The notes beneath the pieces are model-generated. The model saw only the letters and a list, made by a program, of their open reading frames with translations, did no database searches and was not told the DNA's origin. The position numbers were made by a program, and so were the translations under genes. From Acridotheres tristis (lineage: Eukaryota; Chordata; Aves; Passeriformes; Sturnidae): a stretch of 64,000 nt of DNA. This document shows positions 1-14,708 of the stretch, piece after piece (the stretch's first letter is position 1; every line of letters starts with the position of its first letter). Location of the stretch: positions 14,581,449 to 14,645,448 of the forward strand of contig CM072894.1 of the NCBI GenBank assembly GCA_037013685.1. Reading direction: 5' to 3'.

Positions 1-3000
1 AACCAGTTAAATTTAAGATTTAGTGCACCAAGTTTTATTTAAGGGAACGGATAGTGTGCTAAAGGTAGCCTGTGAAGTTCTAGTAGTAAATCTTTAAGCT
101 TGAAAGTATTATCGTAAACTAAACAGACTTTGTACTTGTGTGTTTAAAAGAAGGGGATTTTATTGAGAATTTCACCTATAGCAGAACAAAAAAAAATTAG
201 TTCAGCTGAGTTACTTATTAAGCACTGCTGTTACGTGAATATTGAGTTGGTGAGGTGAGACCTCTAAGATTATATTAGTGTATGCTGATAATATTTTTTT
301 TTAATAAAACAAGGAAATAGATTGAAAAATATTATTTTTTGCTTGCTATGGAAATGTCTGTGCTTACTATGTAAAGACTGCTGTGTTTTTTTGTTTTTTT
401 TTTTTCCTTCTGAGGAACTAGGACAGCTCATGCTTTTTCCTGCTAAATGTATTTATGAGGCAGCTGTTTTATAGCTTTCAGCTCCAAAGTTATAGATAAG
501 TGTGTATTTGTTTGACAGAAGATTCGAGAATTTCCATTTACTGCCAGTACATGTAAAGCTTGGCTAAGCAGACTGCATCAGGAGCACACACCATTTGTAT
601 TAGCCAATCTGTCTTTGCAAGTCCCAGGGCCACTATCTTGCTAGAAGCCACTGTGTGCTTTTGAAAGCATGAAATTAGTTTTATACTGAGCACATAGTTT
701 CTCATTTAGCAGTTCTTTTTATGGTAATGGTCAATTTATGGTTCAGTGCCAGAATTTTGGTGTTCTGTCAAAGCTGATAGCTTCTGCTAAGGTGTTCTTT
801 GGAGATAAAGACAAACAAAATCCAAAACAACACATCCCAACAAAAATGCAGTTAGTGGTGGGGATCCTAGGGAGATGCAAATAAAAGCAAGTTCTCCCAA
901 ATGACCTAACTCCTGACATTTCTGATAGAATTTTGAAATTATTTTGTTGTAGTATTTCATAAAACATTTGTCATTCATGACATAAAAAAAATAAATGTTA
1001 CCTTTTTATGCTTCATAATTTTTTTTGTTAGCTTTTATTTTTGCGTGACATGTAAAATTGGTGTCTCTCAATGCTAATTTTCCCTATGTGCTTATTTAAT
1101 GATTAAGGTTAAGATGCACTTGAAAAATGTATATGAAGCACCCTAAACATTCAGGATGATTTTTAGATAGCAGCTTTAGAATATGTTACAAGCTTTTCCC
1201 TTTCTGCAGGAATCTATAGAAGTAAAAATAAATTGCTATTAAAACCTTTGTAAAACCTTTTTTAAAGCATATAATTCATAAAATGATGAACCAACTTATT
1301 TTTAACCCGTGTCTCGTTCTCAGTAGATTTTTGTTGTTTTTCTAACTATGCCAGATTTATGACCCCTCCCTCACTAGGAGCTATGCTTGATGAAAGGTTG
1401 AGGTGGTTGACGTTGTGTACTTGGGTTATTCTCTCTAGCCTACATTATTCTCTCTTGTATATAGGCAATTTAAAATTGCATTGCTTTTAATCTAGGTCTT
1501 CACAATTCTGACTTGATCCTGAAATAAGCCTTTTTTATTGATACAATATTTATCTCTTTGCTCAGTTCTGTCTGCAAGGAGCAAAATTTAATGTTGCTTT
1601 TTTTTTGTGCAAGATGTGGTTGGCTCTAGAGCTTATAATGTTTCTTCTGTTAAGTTCTGAGGAGAGATCCTGTTCCACCTACTGTTACACCTTCCTGGGA
1701 TAAGAAAAAGCTGGAAGTCATACTTCCCAGAAGTTTAGTTAAGAAGTAAATGTAGGCTGGTGCACCTGTTTTTTATTATTCCATCCTCATGGAGGAGAAG
1801 GAATAGAAGCTATGGAGACAACTGCCCTTTGTCACAGGCACTTGGAAAGCACAGCAGTCCCACTTCAACAAAGCTCCTTCAAAACCACGTTTGGATGCTT
1901 CTTAAGTCATGCAAGAGATGCATACTGGCAGCTTAAATATATACTGTTGTCATTTTTAGGACCTGTGAATAAATTTGCTTGCTATCAGTGTGTGTTTAAA
2001 GGCTACCAGGCAGAAAATATGATGAACGTTTGGAAAACAATGTGTGACATGTTGCTACCATGGCATATAAAATTTGTTTTATTTCTCTAAGTGCTTGAGC
2101 TAGAACGCCTTTCTTTGTCCTTTTATTTTTTTGGTAATTCTTTGTATCATTAGGAATATAAACTTGCCAAACTTCGATCTGAATGGTTCTTTGTTCCAAG
2201 ATGGTTTTTCCAAGGTCCTTTTACCCTTAAAGATCTTACATCTTCGTCCAAGTGTCTTTATTGCTGGATGTTTCCCCTTCTGCCATTTCATATTGGTAGT
2301 TCAAGTGAGAGGCAAGATTTGGTGTGTTTGTTGTGCTGGACAAAACCACTTCCTGCTGTGGAGCTCTATTGCTTCTGTATCCATTCTCTAGCCATTTCTG
2401 TATCAGATTGTCAGTTATCACATGGCACTGTAATTTTAATTTCTTCTCCTTTGGAAGACATCAGTGTTAAAGTATGGTGATCTTTTGCACTTTGGGAGTG
2501 CTCAGGGGGTAACAGCTTCTCTACTGCCAAGATTACTTTACAAGGAGATTCTGAAGAAGAGGACACTAAACTAAAAGGAAAAGAAATTATTGGGGAAGTG
2601 GTATGTTGTGAGCAATTCCATGTTAGTCACTTGACTCTGGGATCCAAGTCTAGATAAGCTCTTGGTGGAAATTTTGAAATTTGATTTTTTTTAGTGCAGG
2701 TCACTGATGAATCCTGCCAGAGGAACTGAGTGCACTGAGAAATGTAGTTCACTATTGCATCCCTGTTGAAGCTTTACTACTGAAGTTTATATGTTTTTTC
2801 CTGTCTGTAAGTTAAAGAGCCAGAAATGTCTGGAGGTCTCACCCAGAATGTTCAGCCAAGAAATTGCTTTCTTTTATTTTTTTTTCTTTCTTTTTTTTTA
2901 ATATGCTTTCTGTTCTGTTGGATTTTGAACCGTGCTCATAACATGACTCTGAAGGGAAAATCAACTAAGTAACTTCCCTCTTTCACTTATGCTCTTTTGT

Positions 3001-5095
3001 TCCTGTAAGGATGTTTTCTAAAATTATTTTTTAGTTGGAAGTGAGGAAAGCTGGCTGTGTTTTGATCTCCAGAGGTGTAAGGAGAATGCTTTTGTATTGA
3101 TACCAGCAGTCAGGGCAGAAGAAAGTCTAAGTTCCTTAGCCTTGGGTGGGTTCAAGACCTATACTGAAGTGTTTGTGTCTCTGACTGAGCAGTGCAGATC
3201 TTGGGATGGGATGAGGAAGTCTTTAATACTCTGTGAATAAAGGAATACAGCTTCCTTTAGGACTGAGGTTTTAAATTTCATACAGTGTGTTACAGGAGCT
3301 ACTTGAGGGAAAGGATATGAGTATGAAGGCTCAGTGGACAAAATTTTCCCTTTAAGCAACTTGTGAAACTATCAAACTGGGCAAGAATTTGTGTTATGAT
3401 GCATTTGGTAATACCACTTGTTAATATATGGGTTGCTTGGGATGGTGTAGGAGATCTGTGTTCAGATGGATGAAAGGATGTTCCCATGTCAAGGGACATC
3501 TGAGGTTACTGTGGTGTGTTCAGTTTTGTATTTTGTTTGGTTTTGCTAGCTGGTCACATTGGTACTGTTTATATTTTTACTGAGCTAGAAAAGACAGAGC
3601 AGGTCTCTGATGTGCGAGTTTCCCTTTTGCTTGCTTCTAGCATTCTGTGATGGCAGAAATTGAAACACAGTGCCTGGGTTTGTAACTTCCACCTGGGGGT
3701 CTCCATTTTCTTCAGGATATTTTATAGTGGAGAGATGAAGGTGAGGTAAGAAATCCACATAGTAAGTTCTTAAAATTGTCTGTTTTTCTGCTCAAGATGG
3801 ATTCAAAATTTTCACACATGTGCATCTCCTCTGGCTCAGCCTTGAGTGTTTGCAGTGATGACATCCTGAAATGTTTTGTGACTGAGTATTTAAATATGAG
3901 CAGAAGTTGAGGCTCTTGCTTTATCAGGCAATCAAACTTAAGTGGAACATGGAGAAAATAAAGAGGTGAGGAAGACTCATAGGCTTTAGAGTGGCACATC
4001 TGGATAAAGAGACACAGAAATCACTTCATCAGGAAAAAACAGACTAGATGGAAAGGACTGAAGATTATTGTCAGGAATTGCAATTCATGTCTTGTGGCCA
4101 GCTTTGTTAGTGGTACTGTTTGAGCTTAATGCATCTCTAGTAAGGTTCTGAACAGTAAAAATCGATCTATTAAGTAATCATTGTAGCAAGCTCTTTTTAA
4201 GGAAACATGAACAGTACTTAGCTCCTGTGTATTCAGGTTACTTCTGAAAATAGGATTTAAGCTTTTCAGTCACAGGCTGCTGAGTTAAGGCTGAGACTTT
4301 GAGAAAAGCCAAAGCTGGAACACCAGAGGTGTATTGACTGGGGAGTAAATATTTATGAAAACATCCCCAGGTTTTGGGTGTTTAAACGTGGTTATAAAGA
4401 ATAGAAGTGGTGTAGTTCCATATTTGTACTTGATAGCTATTGACAGAAACAAGGACAAATCTAGCAGAAACAAGTAAAAATATTGTTATCCTTTTATTTT
4501 ATCAGTTGCAATCACTTACTCATTTTAATAATTCTCCCTATCTAATGAGTATTACTCCTTCAAGGCAAAATTGTCTTTTTTGCTTTCAATCTTCCTCGAA
4601 ACAAACAAGTCAACTTTGTTCCAGAGATTTTCAGATGACCTTTGCAGAAAAAATATTTGAGTTTATATTGTTCTGTTAAGTGTATATTAGACTTGTCCTC
4701 TGGCTATTAGTTATTGCATGGTATCTATGCTTAATGTGCTTGTTTTTTGCTTAAATTCTTGGTAGGTGATGGAATGCCAGGCACATATTTTGCCTTAGAC
4801 TAAATTCAGTTGTTTTTTTTATTTTTACAGTTTTGCTTCAAAAATACTTGTTACTATTATCCAGACTTGAAATCAGTGGATGAATAGGGCAGATAAAGCT
4901 ATCTGTATTTTAAAAGTATTTCTACTTTATACTGCTTTCCTCATTTGGAAGCTTGGTGTTGCTTTGATAGATAGCACACTACCCTGACTGCTTCAAGTCA
5001 TCCCCTTGCAAGGCTGATGCAATGCATCAAAGCTGTTTTAACTGCTTTAAATAACGAAGATAAGACTCCTAATCGGAGGAATTGTCATTCATAAA
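1..5095. other. Non-coding, probable ZNF385B intron or 5' flank
   Basis: AT-rich unique sequence. Only short T-rich runs stand out (about 385-405 and 2871-2899). The open frames here are under 100 codons, overlap on opposite strands and show no domain or splice context, so no gene is called. Confidence 0.65.
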
Positions 5096-5345
5096 TTGAA
5101 TATCTGCAGAGCAGAGAGATATCTGGAGAGCAGGGCTGTGTTGTTTCTGCTGGTTGCAGATGAGCAGTCTGTTCTGCTCTCGGAGTCTCATCCATCCCGT
5201 GCCCGTGGTGATCAATTCTCAGAGGCGGCAGCTGTGTGCCGTGCACACGGGAGCTGCTCCGGCGCCTCTCGAAGAGCATCTGCCTCGCCTGTTCTACAGC
5301 GACCCCTCTGTGGCAAACACAGACTGCTGGAAGGACACTAGGAGC
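5096..5345. other. Small CpG-rich patch in AT-rich DNA
   Basis: Within about 250 bases there are roughly a dozen CpG dinucleotides, concentrated between 5180 and 5310 (CTCGGAG, CCCGTGCCCGTGG, GGCGGC, CCGGCGCC, CTCGCC, CAGCGACC). Flanking sequence for kilobases is AT-rich and CpG-poor. Open frames cross it in several frames on both strands, as expected for GC-rich sequence, but none resembles a known protein. It could be a small alternative promoter or enhancer of the host gene, an exon of a non-coding transcript, or the decayed remnant of a GC-rich inserted element. Confidence 0.5.
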
Positions 5346-8300
5346 TGAGAAATACATGGGCACCTCATTCAATCTCAGGGAGCATGCATGGAGTCTGGAT
5401 GAAAAGTGGCAAATTTCATTCTGTCTTGAGTGGTCAAATACATGTAGCTAGAAATTACACATCCTAAAATGTGTGAAAATAGCAGCTTTTAGTGGGCAGC
5501 TGAGTGATGATAAATGGCAAGAAACTGCTGTGCTACTGTGCTACCTGGCCAGAAATTGAAATCCCTTTACTCAGTATATTATTTTCTGGGCCATCTATTG
5601 CATGAACATGTTGTTTACTGCTCACTTTTAATAGAGTTCTTGGGTCAGGAGAAATTGTTATGCAAATTCAAGGTATCAGGAATTGCATAGTTGGTGGAAC
5701 AACAGCCAGTAACAGTGCAGACACACAGAAGAGGAGTCTTTGAGGAACCATAATCACTTAGAAACTTTTTTCCCTTTTCTTCTTTTCCCTTTGATGTTGT
5801 TGCTGAATGCTAGTGGAATATGATGGTACTGCTGTGGTGTGGAGCAATCAGCTCCCAGTGCAAAGCGAGGTCTGAAGGGACATCTACCAATTAACTGAAA
5901 ATAATGGGAAAATTATTATTGTTACACTAATCAAAGTTAACTTCTTACCAAGAAATTTGGAAGTCAACACATTTGAAGCTATGTATGGTCTATGGTGACA
6001 GTTCTGGTATAAATAAAGTCAGAATCAGTGCATCCACTGGGGCTCATAGACTCTGAGGACTGAAGGAATCACCAAGTCTTATCTATTCTACAATACTGGA
6101 CAAAGTAATCTCAAAGCATTAATTCCTTCAGGAGAAGAAATTGCTTTCCCAAATATGCCGTTGTTTGCTGTTAAGTCCAATAAATCTGCAATTGAACTAG
6201 AACACATTATTTAGAGACACATTCAAGTTCAATTTAAGGCCTTCAGGATGTGATGAATTTAGTTGTTACGCTGTTGAATTGTTTAAAGAAACCTTTACTT
6301 TTGCAGTTAAGAACTGCATCTTACTGCTAATTTGAATTTTCTAATTATGTGCTAGGAGGTCCCTTTTCTTCTCTACTATTACAGAACCTCCATGATTAGA
6401 TTCATTCTCCTTATAAAATGGCAAGGAATCTTGATTTCAAGCCTGACACTGTTTGTATTAAGGATGCAATTACAAGCAGAGATTATGTAACATTTGAAAA
6501 GGTTATGTATTACTTTTTTAATAACATGATTTTACATCAGTGGCCTCAGTGACTTGCCGATGAATCAGAAAGACAACTTTGCCTCCACAGTCGTTGTCTG
6601 TTGGGTCTTAGTGTTTAAAGTCTGCATGACATACTTGTAACTGGAACAAATACTCTTTCAACCAGGAGTGAGTTCATAAAGCTCTCTTTCTTTGCATCAA
6701 GTAAGAAGCATGATACTGATACTTCTCAAGATTTTCTGGACTTATGCTGTCTTTTCCTCTCCTCTAGTTATTTTCAACTGGCAAGATCAAGCTTTTCTCT
6801 GTGAAAAGAGAGTGAAAGGAGAGTAATTTTCCGGGTCAAATTCCTTGCTTATAGTATGGACTGCTTTTTTTGCTCCTTTGTAGAGGTTGGACTGTTTCTA
6901 ATACTGTATTTTAAATACTGAAAGGCAGCTATGTAGCAACTCTGTGTCCACTGCTTGGTACCATCTGGGATGTGCAGTGAACTTTGTCACTCAAATTTAT
7001 TTTACCAATTTAAAAAGAAAAAATGCATAATATTTTAGCTTAATATTGGTGTAGGGTTTTGTACTGGCATAGCTTTATCTGATTTCCTGTACGTGATGTG
7101 TGCTTATCATGTTGCCTAATTTTCTTGGTAGTAGTTTCCAAAGCTTTCATTGATCTAAAGCATACCTTCAGTGAGGACAGAAAGTGGAGAATAGAGTATC
7201 TAATCAGCTTATAAAATCATTGCATATGTGATTTACCTGACAGATGTTTCCTCACAGTTTTACCTAGGGTTTGGGACAAGAATATCTGTAATCTAACCAT
7301 GTAAATAATTTTGTTGAGTTTTTATCTTTTTTGCGTACATTAGTACTGACAGTCATGCTCATTAGCTGTTGTCTTTTTCTCACTTCATTGTATTGTTAAT
7401 GACAATATCATCCAGAGTTATATTCAGACTATTATCCTTGGAATGTCTTTACCTCCTTTGGAGCATGTCCCCAGCAGCTACATCCATCTATCCACAAAGA
7501 CTTCTTTCTGTACTTTGTGGGAAGAGTGGGAAGCATAGCATAAGCATACTAATTTGTTTGGACAACCAATGCCTTCCTGTTTTACCCTTTTACTTAAGGT
7601 TAAATGCTTACAGTTGGGTTGCACAGAAATGTCTTGACAAGATGTACATTTAACAGGCTTGCTCCTAAGCCTGTGACTATAATGCTAATACTAATCTTTC
7701 TAATACTTTGCAAGCTGGTGTTCAGTATTTCTGATTCCAGAAAGTGTGCTGCCAGAATATGACTTTTTAAAATTTTTCTTGATACTTAAATTTCTCCCTC
7801 AGAAGTGGGAATGAAAAGGCTATATGAATTTAAGTATTGCTTGGAATTTATTTCTGCAGTTTGTTTGAAACTTGACCTTTATCTAGGCTCTTCTCACTTC
7901 TGGGTTAGGGTATGTGTACCTGTATTCAAGATTTTGAGAGCGCTGTCCATGAATAAATCCAGAAATAACACGGCTTGAATTAAAGAAGAACATTATTTTG
8001 TAGCAGTATCTAAAGTGAAAATGCTCAAACTAAAACAGAAGTAGAATCCTCTTTTGCACACCACTGAATATCTGGAAAGTTGGTCACTCCTGAACTGTCT
8101 GCTTTTTCTCCTGCTTTGTAACCTTTCTTTCTACTTTCTCCTTCTGAAGTCATGGAGTTACCTCAGATTAGTTACTTATTTTTTCTGAAACATGATCTTA
8201 CACTCTTTTAGTTCAAATTTTATGCAATCACATGGTAATATTTTCTCCCTTTCTCTTAGATTTTTCTTTTAGTACCAGGGTTTGTAACTGATTTTTCTCT

Positions 8301-9338
8301 ACAGTGAAGTAAAAGTGTGATGTGCTTTCCTGTAGTTTATATTCCTTTAGCTGCAAAATTAACTAAAGTCTAACTTCAAAGGTTTGATTTTTTTTTTTCT
8401 TTTGTAAACAACTATTATTTTTTAATGGACCTTTTTAATTGAGGTTGCTAGTAACAGCTGAGAAAAAATATGGAGTTTTTTTGGTTTTGGTTTTTTTTTT
8501 TGTGAATAAAGCATTTAGAGAAAGAAGAAGAGATTTTTTTCCTTCCGACTCTACACAAACTTGATGAGCTTGGATTGGTTCCTCTAAAATGACAACACGT
8601 GGAAATGTTCTTCCTCTTTCGTCATCTCTCAGTGGCCTGTACATCTGAGGCTTCTGATTTTTGGCTTAAACTACTGTTAAATTTTCATTATAAATGTGCC
8701 ACCTACTGGAGCAAAAGGCCCATCAGCAAATATTTATTAATGTTATCTTCTCCCAGACACATTTGCATAGTAATTTCTTGCTAGATTCCTGTGCTTATGG
8801 TTGTCAAATCTACACTGCTTTTTGTCAGCCTCACCATAGGGTATGAAAATGGTAATAAGAATTGGAGGGGATGTGGAGCATGAAGGTTTAATAACATGCC
8901 TTGGAAAAAAAAAAATAATTGATATGCTGAATTATAATGAAAACTGTCTGCCTAAAATTCATGTCCAGTAAGGGAAGCACAAATTCATAGGTACTTTAAG
9001 TCTTAATTTCATGACAGAAAAAAATCATTTAATTGTTCAATATAGCTTTGTAGCAAAAAGAAAATTTAAACAAGATTTTAGATTGTGCAGTAGTTTTTTT
9101 CTAGTTGTTGATTTTTAAAAAAACATCTTTGGTCTTATCTTGGCATAGGATTAGTCATGATCATCTTTACAAATGAGAGGTATTTTGCTTGGAGCTTGTT
9201 TTTTTTATGCTGCCATAATGAAACAAATAATTATTTGTATTACATATATGTCTTAAGAGCTACAGTTCTATTGTGCTAGACTTGTAAAGAATTATGGAAA
9301 AGACTTATTCCCAACGTTTTAAAATCCGCCTTTGAAAT

Positions 9339-9380
9339 ATAAGGCAATAAGACAATAACAATAAGGCAATAACAATAAAC
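9339..9380. repeat. AATAAC / AAGGC short tandem repeat
   Basis: ATAAGGCAATAAGACAATAA followed by CAATAAGGCAATAACAATAA. A degenerate unit of six to ten bases is repeated about five times. Confidence 0.75.
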
Positions 9381-12300
9381 TATAAGAATAGAGTGATCTA
9401 GGAAAAATTGCTGTACAAAACTCAAATTATTTTCTTGAGTTTCCCATGAAAGTGAATGCTTGTTTGGCAACACTTGATTATATCACAGTAGAAAAATGTC
9501 TAATATATGAACAAAACAAGAAGAGGAGCTTCCTGAACATTAATCTGTTTTGCTGCATATTAAATTTATTTGTCCTGTAGGACAGTCTTTGACTTAGGCA
9601 GGGTTGTCTTTTTTTTTTTAGTTGGCCTAACCATGATGTAGCTGATATATTAATGAGACAGCTATAAAATTTGGTGGTTTTCCTTACACAAGTTGCTGTT
9701 TTCTTTCCGTGCCTTGCAAGAAAAGCTCAGCCATGAGGGCATTTGCTTTTGAAAAGGAAGAATGAGTCAAGGAGCCACCCTCAGAAAATGAGTGTGCAGT
9801 CTAACAGGCTATGAAGGAGGAGATAGGGAGCTAGGAGCTCTCTGATCTCTTCCCATCTCAAGTTGTGGCGCATGTTGCAAACTCACAGATTTCCAGGCAG
9901 GTCCTTAATGTTAAATGCAGAGAGTCCAAACTATGCTCGCTGAATCTTAAACTTCCATTATACTTCAACAAAAATATTATTTAGTTAAATTTGGAGATTT
10001 TAACACAGATTTTTAATAATCATAAGCAGTGTCCTTATACAGTGTCCCTTCTTTTCATCTGTCTTATGCTGTTAAGCTATGTTTTGCTCTGGACATGTTG
10101 GGATGGTGTTACATATTTATTTGGTCAATATACCATAGATAAATGAAATGCAAATATCTGTGATAGACTGTCAAAGGTGTTGGAGTGACTGCTAATAGAG
10201 CTCTGTGGCACGCTGGAATGGCACAGTGATTGGCAGGAGGTAGTAGCACAATACTTTTCTTCAGGTTTTGAACCTATTTTTCTGTGTTCAAGAGGGAAAT
10301 TGAATTTCTTGGTTGTAGATATTTGTTGCCTAAATTTCCTTTTCAGTTCTTAATTTGATAATTGAATGACCAATTTAGTAGTTCTGGGTGAGGGAAATTT
10401 AGGTTTTATGTTGAGTACTCCTGCTTATGAAAAATATAAATGACTTTTTTTCTTTGGTAAGTGATGATCAAAATGTGTCTTCTGCCATTCTGTGCAACAG
10501 GCCAGGATATATGTCTGGCTTCACTCCAGGCAGTGAACACTTGGAGTATGCTGGGACAGTGCTTCAGGAAGCATGCTGCTTGCAGGAACAGTTCTCACAT
10601 TTCCATTGGCTGGAGAAGTAGGAACATCAGCTGGAGTCATTAATATTGTTGTCTTTAGGGGTGCCTGTAGCTGATCTGCCTGCTTTCCCAGAATAGGACA
10701 CTGAAGCTGGTAAATAAGGCAGTAAAATATTTCACACCTAATAAATTTCATAAACCAAAAGCAAATAAAATCTCAGCAATTCTAGGAAGAACACAGTTGT
10801 TCCAAATGTTGAGAGACTGAGGTAGTATAGAAAAGGATAAGAAAAGGCCCTGCTATTTTTATAGGAGGACCTAAAGATTGTATCTCAGGAAACTTCTGCA
10901 ATGCTTTAAAATACTGCAGTAATGAAAAAAACAGAAAAGGGAAGTAAATCCTAAGCAATGTCTGAGAGTAAAAACATTTAAAGTACATGAATGTTACTCA
11001 ACAAAATAAGTGGCTTAAAGAACATATCCCAAGGAGGTATTCAATATAAGTAGAATAAAGCATTACAGAAAAGAAATGTAAAAGTAATCAAGTCCTGCAT
11101 GCATTTTTATGGGCATATGGAACTGATTCAATGCCTGTTTCTTCATAAGTGAGCTTTTAAGAATGAAGAAGTTTCTTATCTATTATTTGCTACATTAAAA
11201 ATGTTGTTCCAAGCATGATTTGATTTTTTTGTGAGAAACTATTCGGTTATTAGACTTTTGTCTAACGGGTTTAATCAGCAGTCTTTAATTTTATCATTTT
11301 TTACAGGGATATATGTGCTTTGACATAGTATATAGACTTGTAGCATTAAAAAAATAACTAAAAATAATTCCAGAGTACAAAACTGAGGTGGGCAGAGAAA
11401 TGATACACTAGACATCTCAGGAATGATAAATTATTTCAAAGAGTTACAATTGGAGTTGTGTGTATTCATAAAATCAGCATAAATTATTTTGTTCTTATTT
11501 CAGTTTATATCCTGATACATCCAAGCAGAGGAAGTTTGGAATTTTGCTTTGGAATATGCAAAATTCAGGATGACACAGTCTAGCAGGAGTGGAAGAGACA
11601 GGCTAGTTGAAGTTATTGCAATACCTGGAAGTCTTTCATAAAATAATGTGGCATTTTAGTCTCAGCTGTTTAAAATGGCATTTTTGGTAAAATTAGCATA
11701 AGCTACTAAAAAACCCTACTTTTTGGAGGAACATCTGGAAGTGTTTTGAAAGTCAAAGGCCCAAACTTTTGATACCTGTAAATAACGATGCTTTAGCAGT
11801 TTTGCTTGCCAATTGTATGTTGTAGCTGTAAATAAAACTATAATTTTCTCCTCCAACCAAGAAAAAATATTTGATAACTACTTTTCAGTCGTATATGTAA
11901 GCTAAACAAGTGCACATAAAATATTTTATTTATGAAATTCTTTGCTCCTTACTATCGTCATGGCAAATGCCCTTAGAATTGCTTGGAGATATTTTGAGAA
12001 TTTTTTACTTGCAGTTCTTGTCTGCTGTGTGCAGGAGGAAATTGCAAGGAAGGTTTTAAGAAGTAAAAAACATAAAGGTATAGGATGTATTTTAGTATGG
12101 TGGGGGGCTTTAGGCGTAAAAAAATTGAGCATGTCTGTGTCTCATGCTTGTGGCATTGTGGTGGGGCTTTGGATGTTTGGTTTTTTCACCCTCATTAATG
12201 ACCTTTATGGCCCTTGGCAAGCCTTAAAGTTACTTCCACTTTTGCCAGCTGACTTGGCTATTGTTGTCAGCATCTTGGAGGAGTTTCAGACTCATGCTGC

Positions 12301-14666
12301 CAGAAAAACTCCCTCCAGACAGTACTTGTGAACAAGATGGCTTCAGCTGGGGTACTGGATATTGCTGACCCTTTTTGTGTGCCTTTTTATGCTGAAAGAT
12401 GACTGGGATGGTCCTTAGCTGCATTTGTGAAGCAGTGTTAGCCTTCCTTGTTTAGTGTGTTAGATAAAGGTGGTTCTGCATCTATTCAAGTGCAACAGAT
12501 TGCAAAGCTTCTCTGCACAGGTGAAATGACCTGTGCCTACATGATAACCCTGGTTTTCCCGTGCTGCCAAAGGAAACCTGTATATCCACTCTTGTGAGCT
12601 GAATTTTTGTCTGGATCACTTGTTTTGAATAGGTATTTTAACGTTCTTCATGGTTCCCAAACACAAACTGGGTTTTTTTTTTCTTCTATCTTTTCCAAAC
12701 ATAGCAGTTAAGAACCAAATTGTTGAAAATAGAAGCTAGGTAGGCCAATTTGCATCCATGGCAGGTGCTGCTGTCTATTTCTCAAATGTTTTCTCTGGTG
12801 TGTCATTAAGCTTAGCTCAGCAGTAGCTGTTTCAGGGTGTGCACATGATAAGCAGGCACACTGTGCTGGCACTGCTGGTACTTAGTCCCTTTACAGGCAG
12901 TACCACCATTCTGACTTTTATTAAAGGGAAGCTGCTCCTGTTTGCAGGGCTTGTTTATATTTTCAGCATTAAAAGGTTTATGATGGGGTGGCCATCAGAC
13001 AGAAATTTCGCATGCCAGGGAAAGGGAAGGTGTGATCTGCTTGTGAGAAAATCAGCTGATGCTCACTTTTAGTGGTTGGAGGATTGACAAGGGGGTGGAG
13101 CCTTAAAAGTTCATCATCCAAACATGAGCTATGCTAGGGCCTGTCATTGTCTAGTGATGAGAGTTCTCCCACCACTCATCTGTGCAGCAAGTTTTGGTGT
13201 GTTCAGCCTGCAGGCCTTCCTTCAGACTGTGCAATAGAGGGGTCATCATTGGCTGCAGGCCAAGAGAGTTAATTTCTACACTTCTGTTTAATGAGTTAAC
13301 ATTAACCTTAGCATAGATTTTCCTTCTGGCTTAGATGGTTGGTCGTAATTATAATATCCAGATGCCGTCTTCCATTATTTGAGCATTACTTTCCCATTCT
13401 CTTCAGTAAGCTGTGCATTACCCAGGCTTGATTGGGGTGTTATGTATACTGAGCATGGCCTTACAGCAGTGTGGTCCCACCAGATGCACAGAGTGGTGCT
13501 ATAGTCAAAACCAGAACACTGACATCTTGTAAAGCAAACCAGAAGTTGCACTGCAACCAGGGTAAATATTTGACTAAAAATGAGCCAGTATGTAAGACTG
13601 TGCTGTAGAGATTTATTAGCCATATCTGAAAAGAGCTCTGAAGGACAATCCTATTGATTTTGTTCTTATCTTGATGACCTTGTAGGTTGAGTTAATGGTT
13701 TCTAAACTCAACTGATGAGTTTGTGGGACAGTTCTGTTTGTCTCCAGTCAAGGAGAAAGGAAAATAGTGTAGAGTTGAAAAATAAACTCTTAAGATTTTG
13801 TTCACTCTCTTAACCTTCAATATGTATTTTAATTTGCATGGGTGCAGAATCAATGAAAACAGAGTCACTGTATAATCTAGGCAAGACTGAAATGTACATC
13901 ATCTGCATTAAATTATTTATTTCTCAAATCTTATGACTTGGAAGTCATCTGGAATTACAATAGGCATTATCACACTTGGCTGACGTTTTTAAAGAAGCTG
14001 GAATTTGACGAGAATGAGGAAAAATGAGTCTGGTCTTGCTGATGTAAAAGCCAGGCTGTTTCTCACTGTGGCATTCCTGGTGTGGCTTGTAAGCCAGAGC
14101 ACATTTTTACCTATCTGTGGGTACTTGTACCTGGAGAGAAAGCCATTCTTTTGGGGTAATAGGGCTGCAGAATCATTTCAGAGAATGATCTTTTGTGCCA
14201 GATCATTAACTGATTTTTAAATTGTCACAGCTTCTGTAAATCCAGACATAAAAGCAAGTATTCAGAATTTCATGTAGCTATTGCTAAGATACATCCTGAT
14301 TTTCAGCTCCCACGTGGCTTAGTGAACTTCACCTTCATACATAATGTTGTTAAAACTTGGATGTTTTATAGATGAAGAGGCTGTTGCTCTCTTGTAAATG
14401 TTAACTATGAGAGCAGTCTGCACAAGATCAAGAGGCACTAAGGGATAATGTAATTGGAATTTTTCAAACGACCATGTCTGTTTAAGAATGAAGATTCATG
14501 ATAGAAAAAATAAGAGAAAATAGATCTCACAGTTTCAGCATAATTAAGATTTTTGCCAGTGGCTATTATGGGAAAACTTTCTTAAATATTTTACCCTCAC
14601 CCCTTTGAAAGTTTTGATGTTAGATGAGCAGGATTTTTATTCTGCAGCTACTTTATTAAGCAAAAG

Positions 14667-14708
14667 CAGCTCTGATTCCCAAACTTGTAACAAAGAGGAT
14701 CAGAGCTG
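14667..14708. other. Inverted repeat (hairpin-forming)
   Basis: The 10-base arm CAGCTCTGAT at 14667-14676 is perfectly matched by ATCAGAGCTG at 14699-14708. The stem continues inward by GG/CC pairing with a one-base bulge, leaving a loop of about 18 bases. TAATTAG, a homeodomain-type core, follows the right arm. No function is known from sequence alone. Confidence 0.6.

Noticed and set aside
5290..5315. CTCF-like core in the CpG-rich patch
   Set aside because: The match needs a one-base insertion inside a motif whose spacing is rigid, so it is not annotated as a site.
11715..11745. Reading LLFGGTS, considered as an alternative first exon like the short N-terminus of a ZNF385 paralogue
   Set aside because: A stop codon lies immediately upstream in that frame, with no ATG and no donor in the right phase.
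11942..12331. Open frame of 129 codons on the plus strand, the longest ATG-started frame in the window
   Set aside because: No recognisable domain, overlapping frames on the minus strand, no promoter or splice context. The length is within chance for 64 kb of six-frame sequence.
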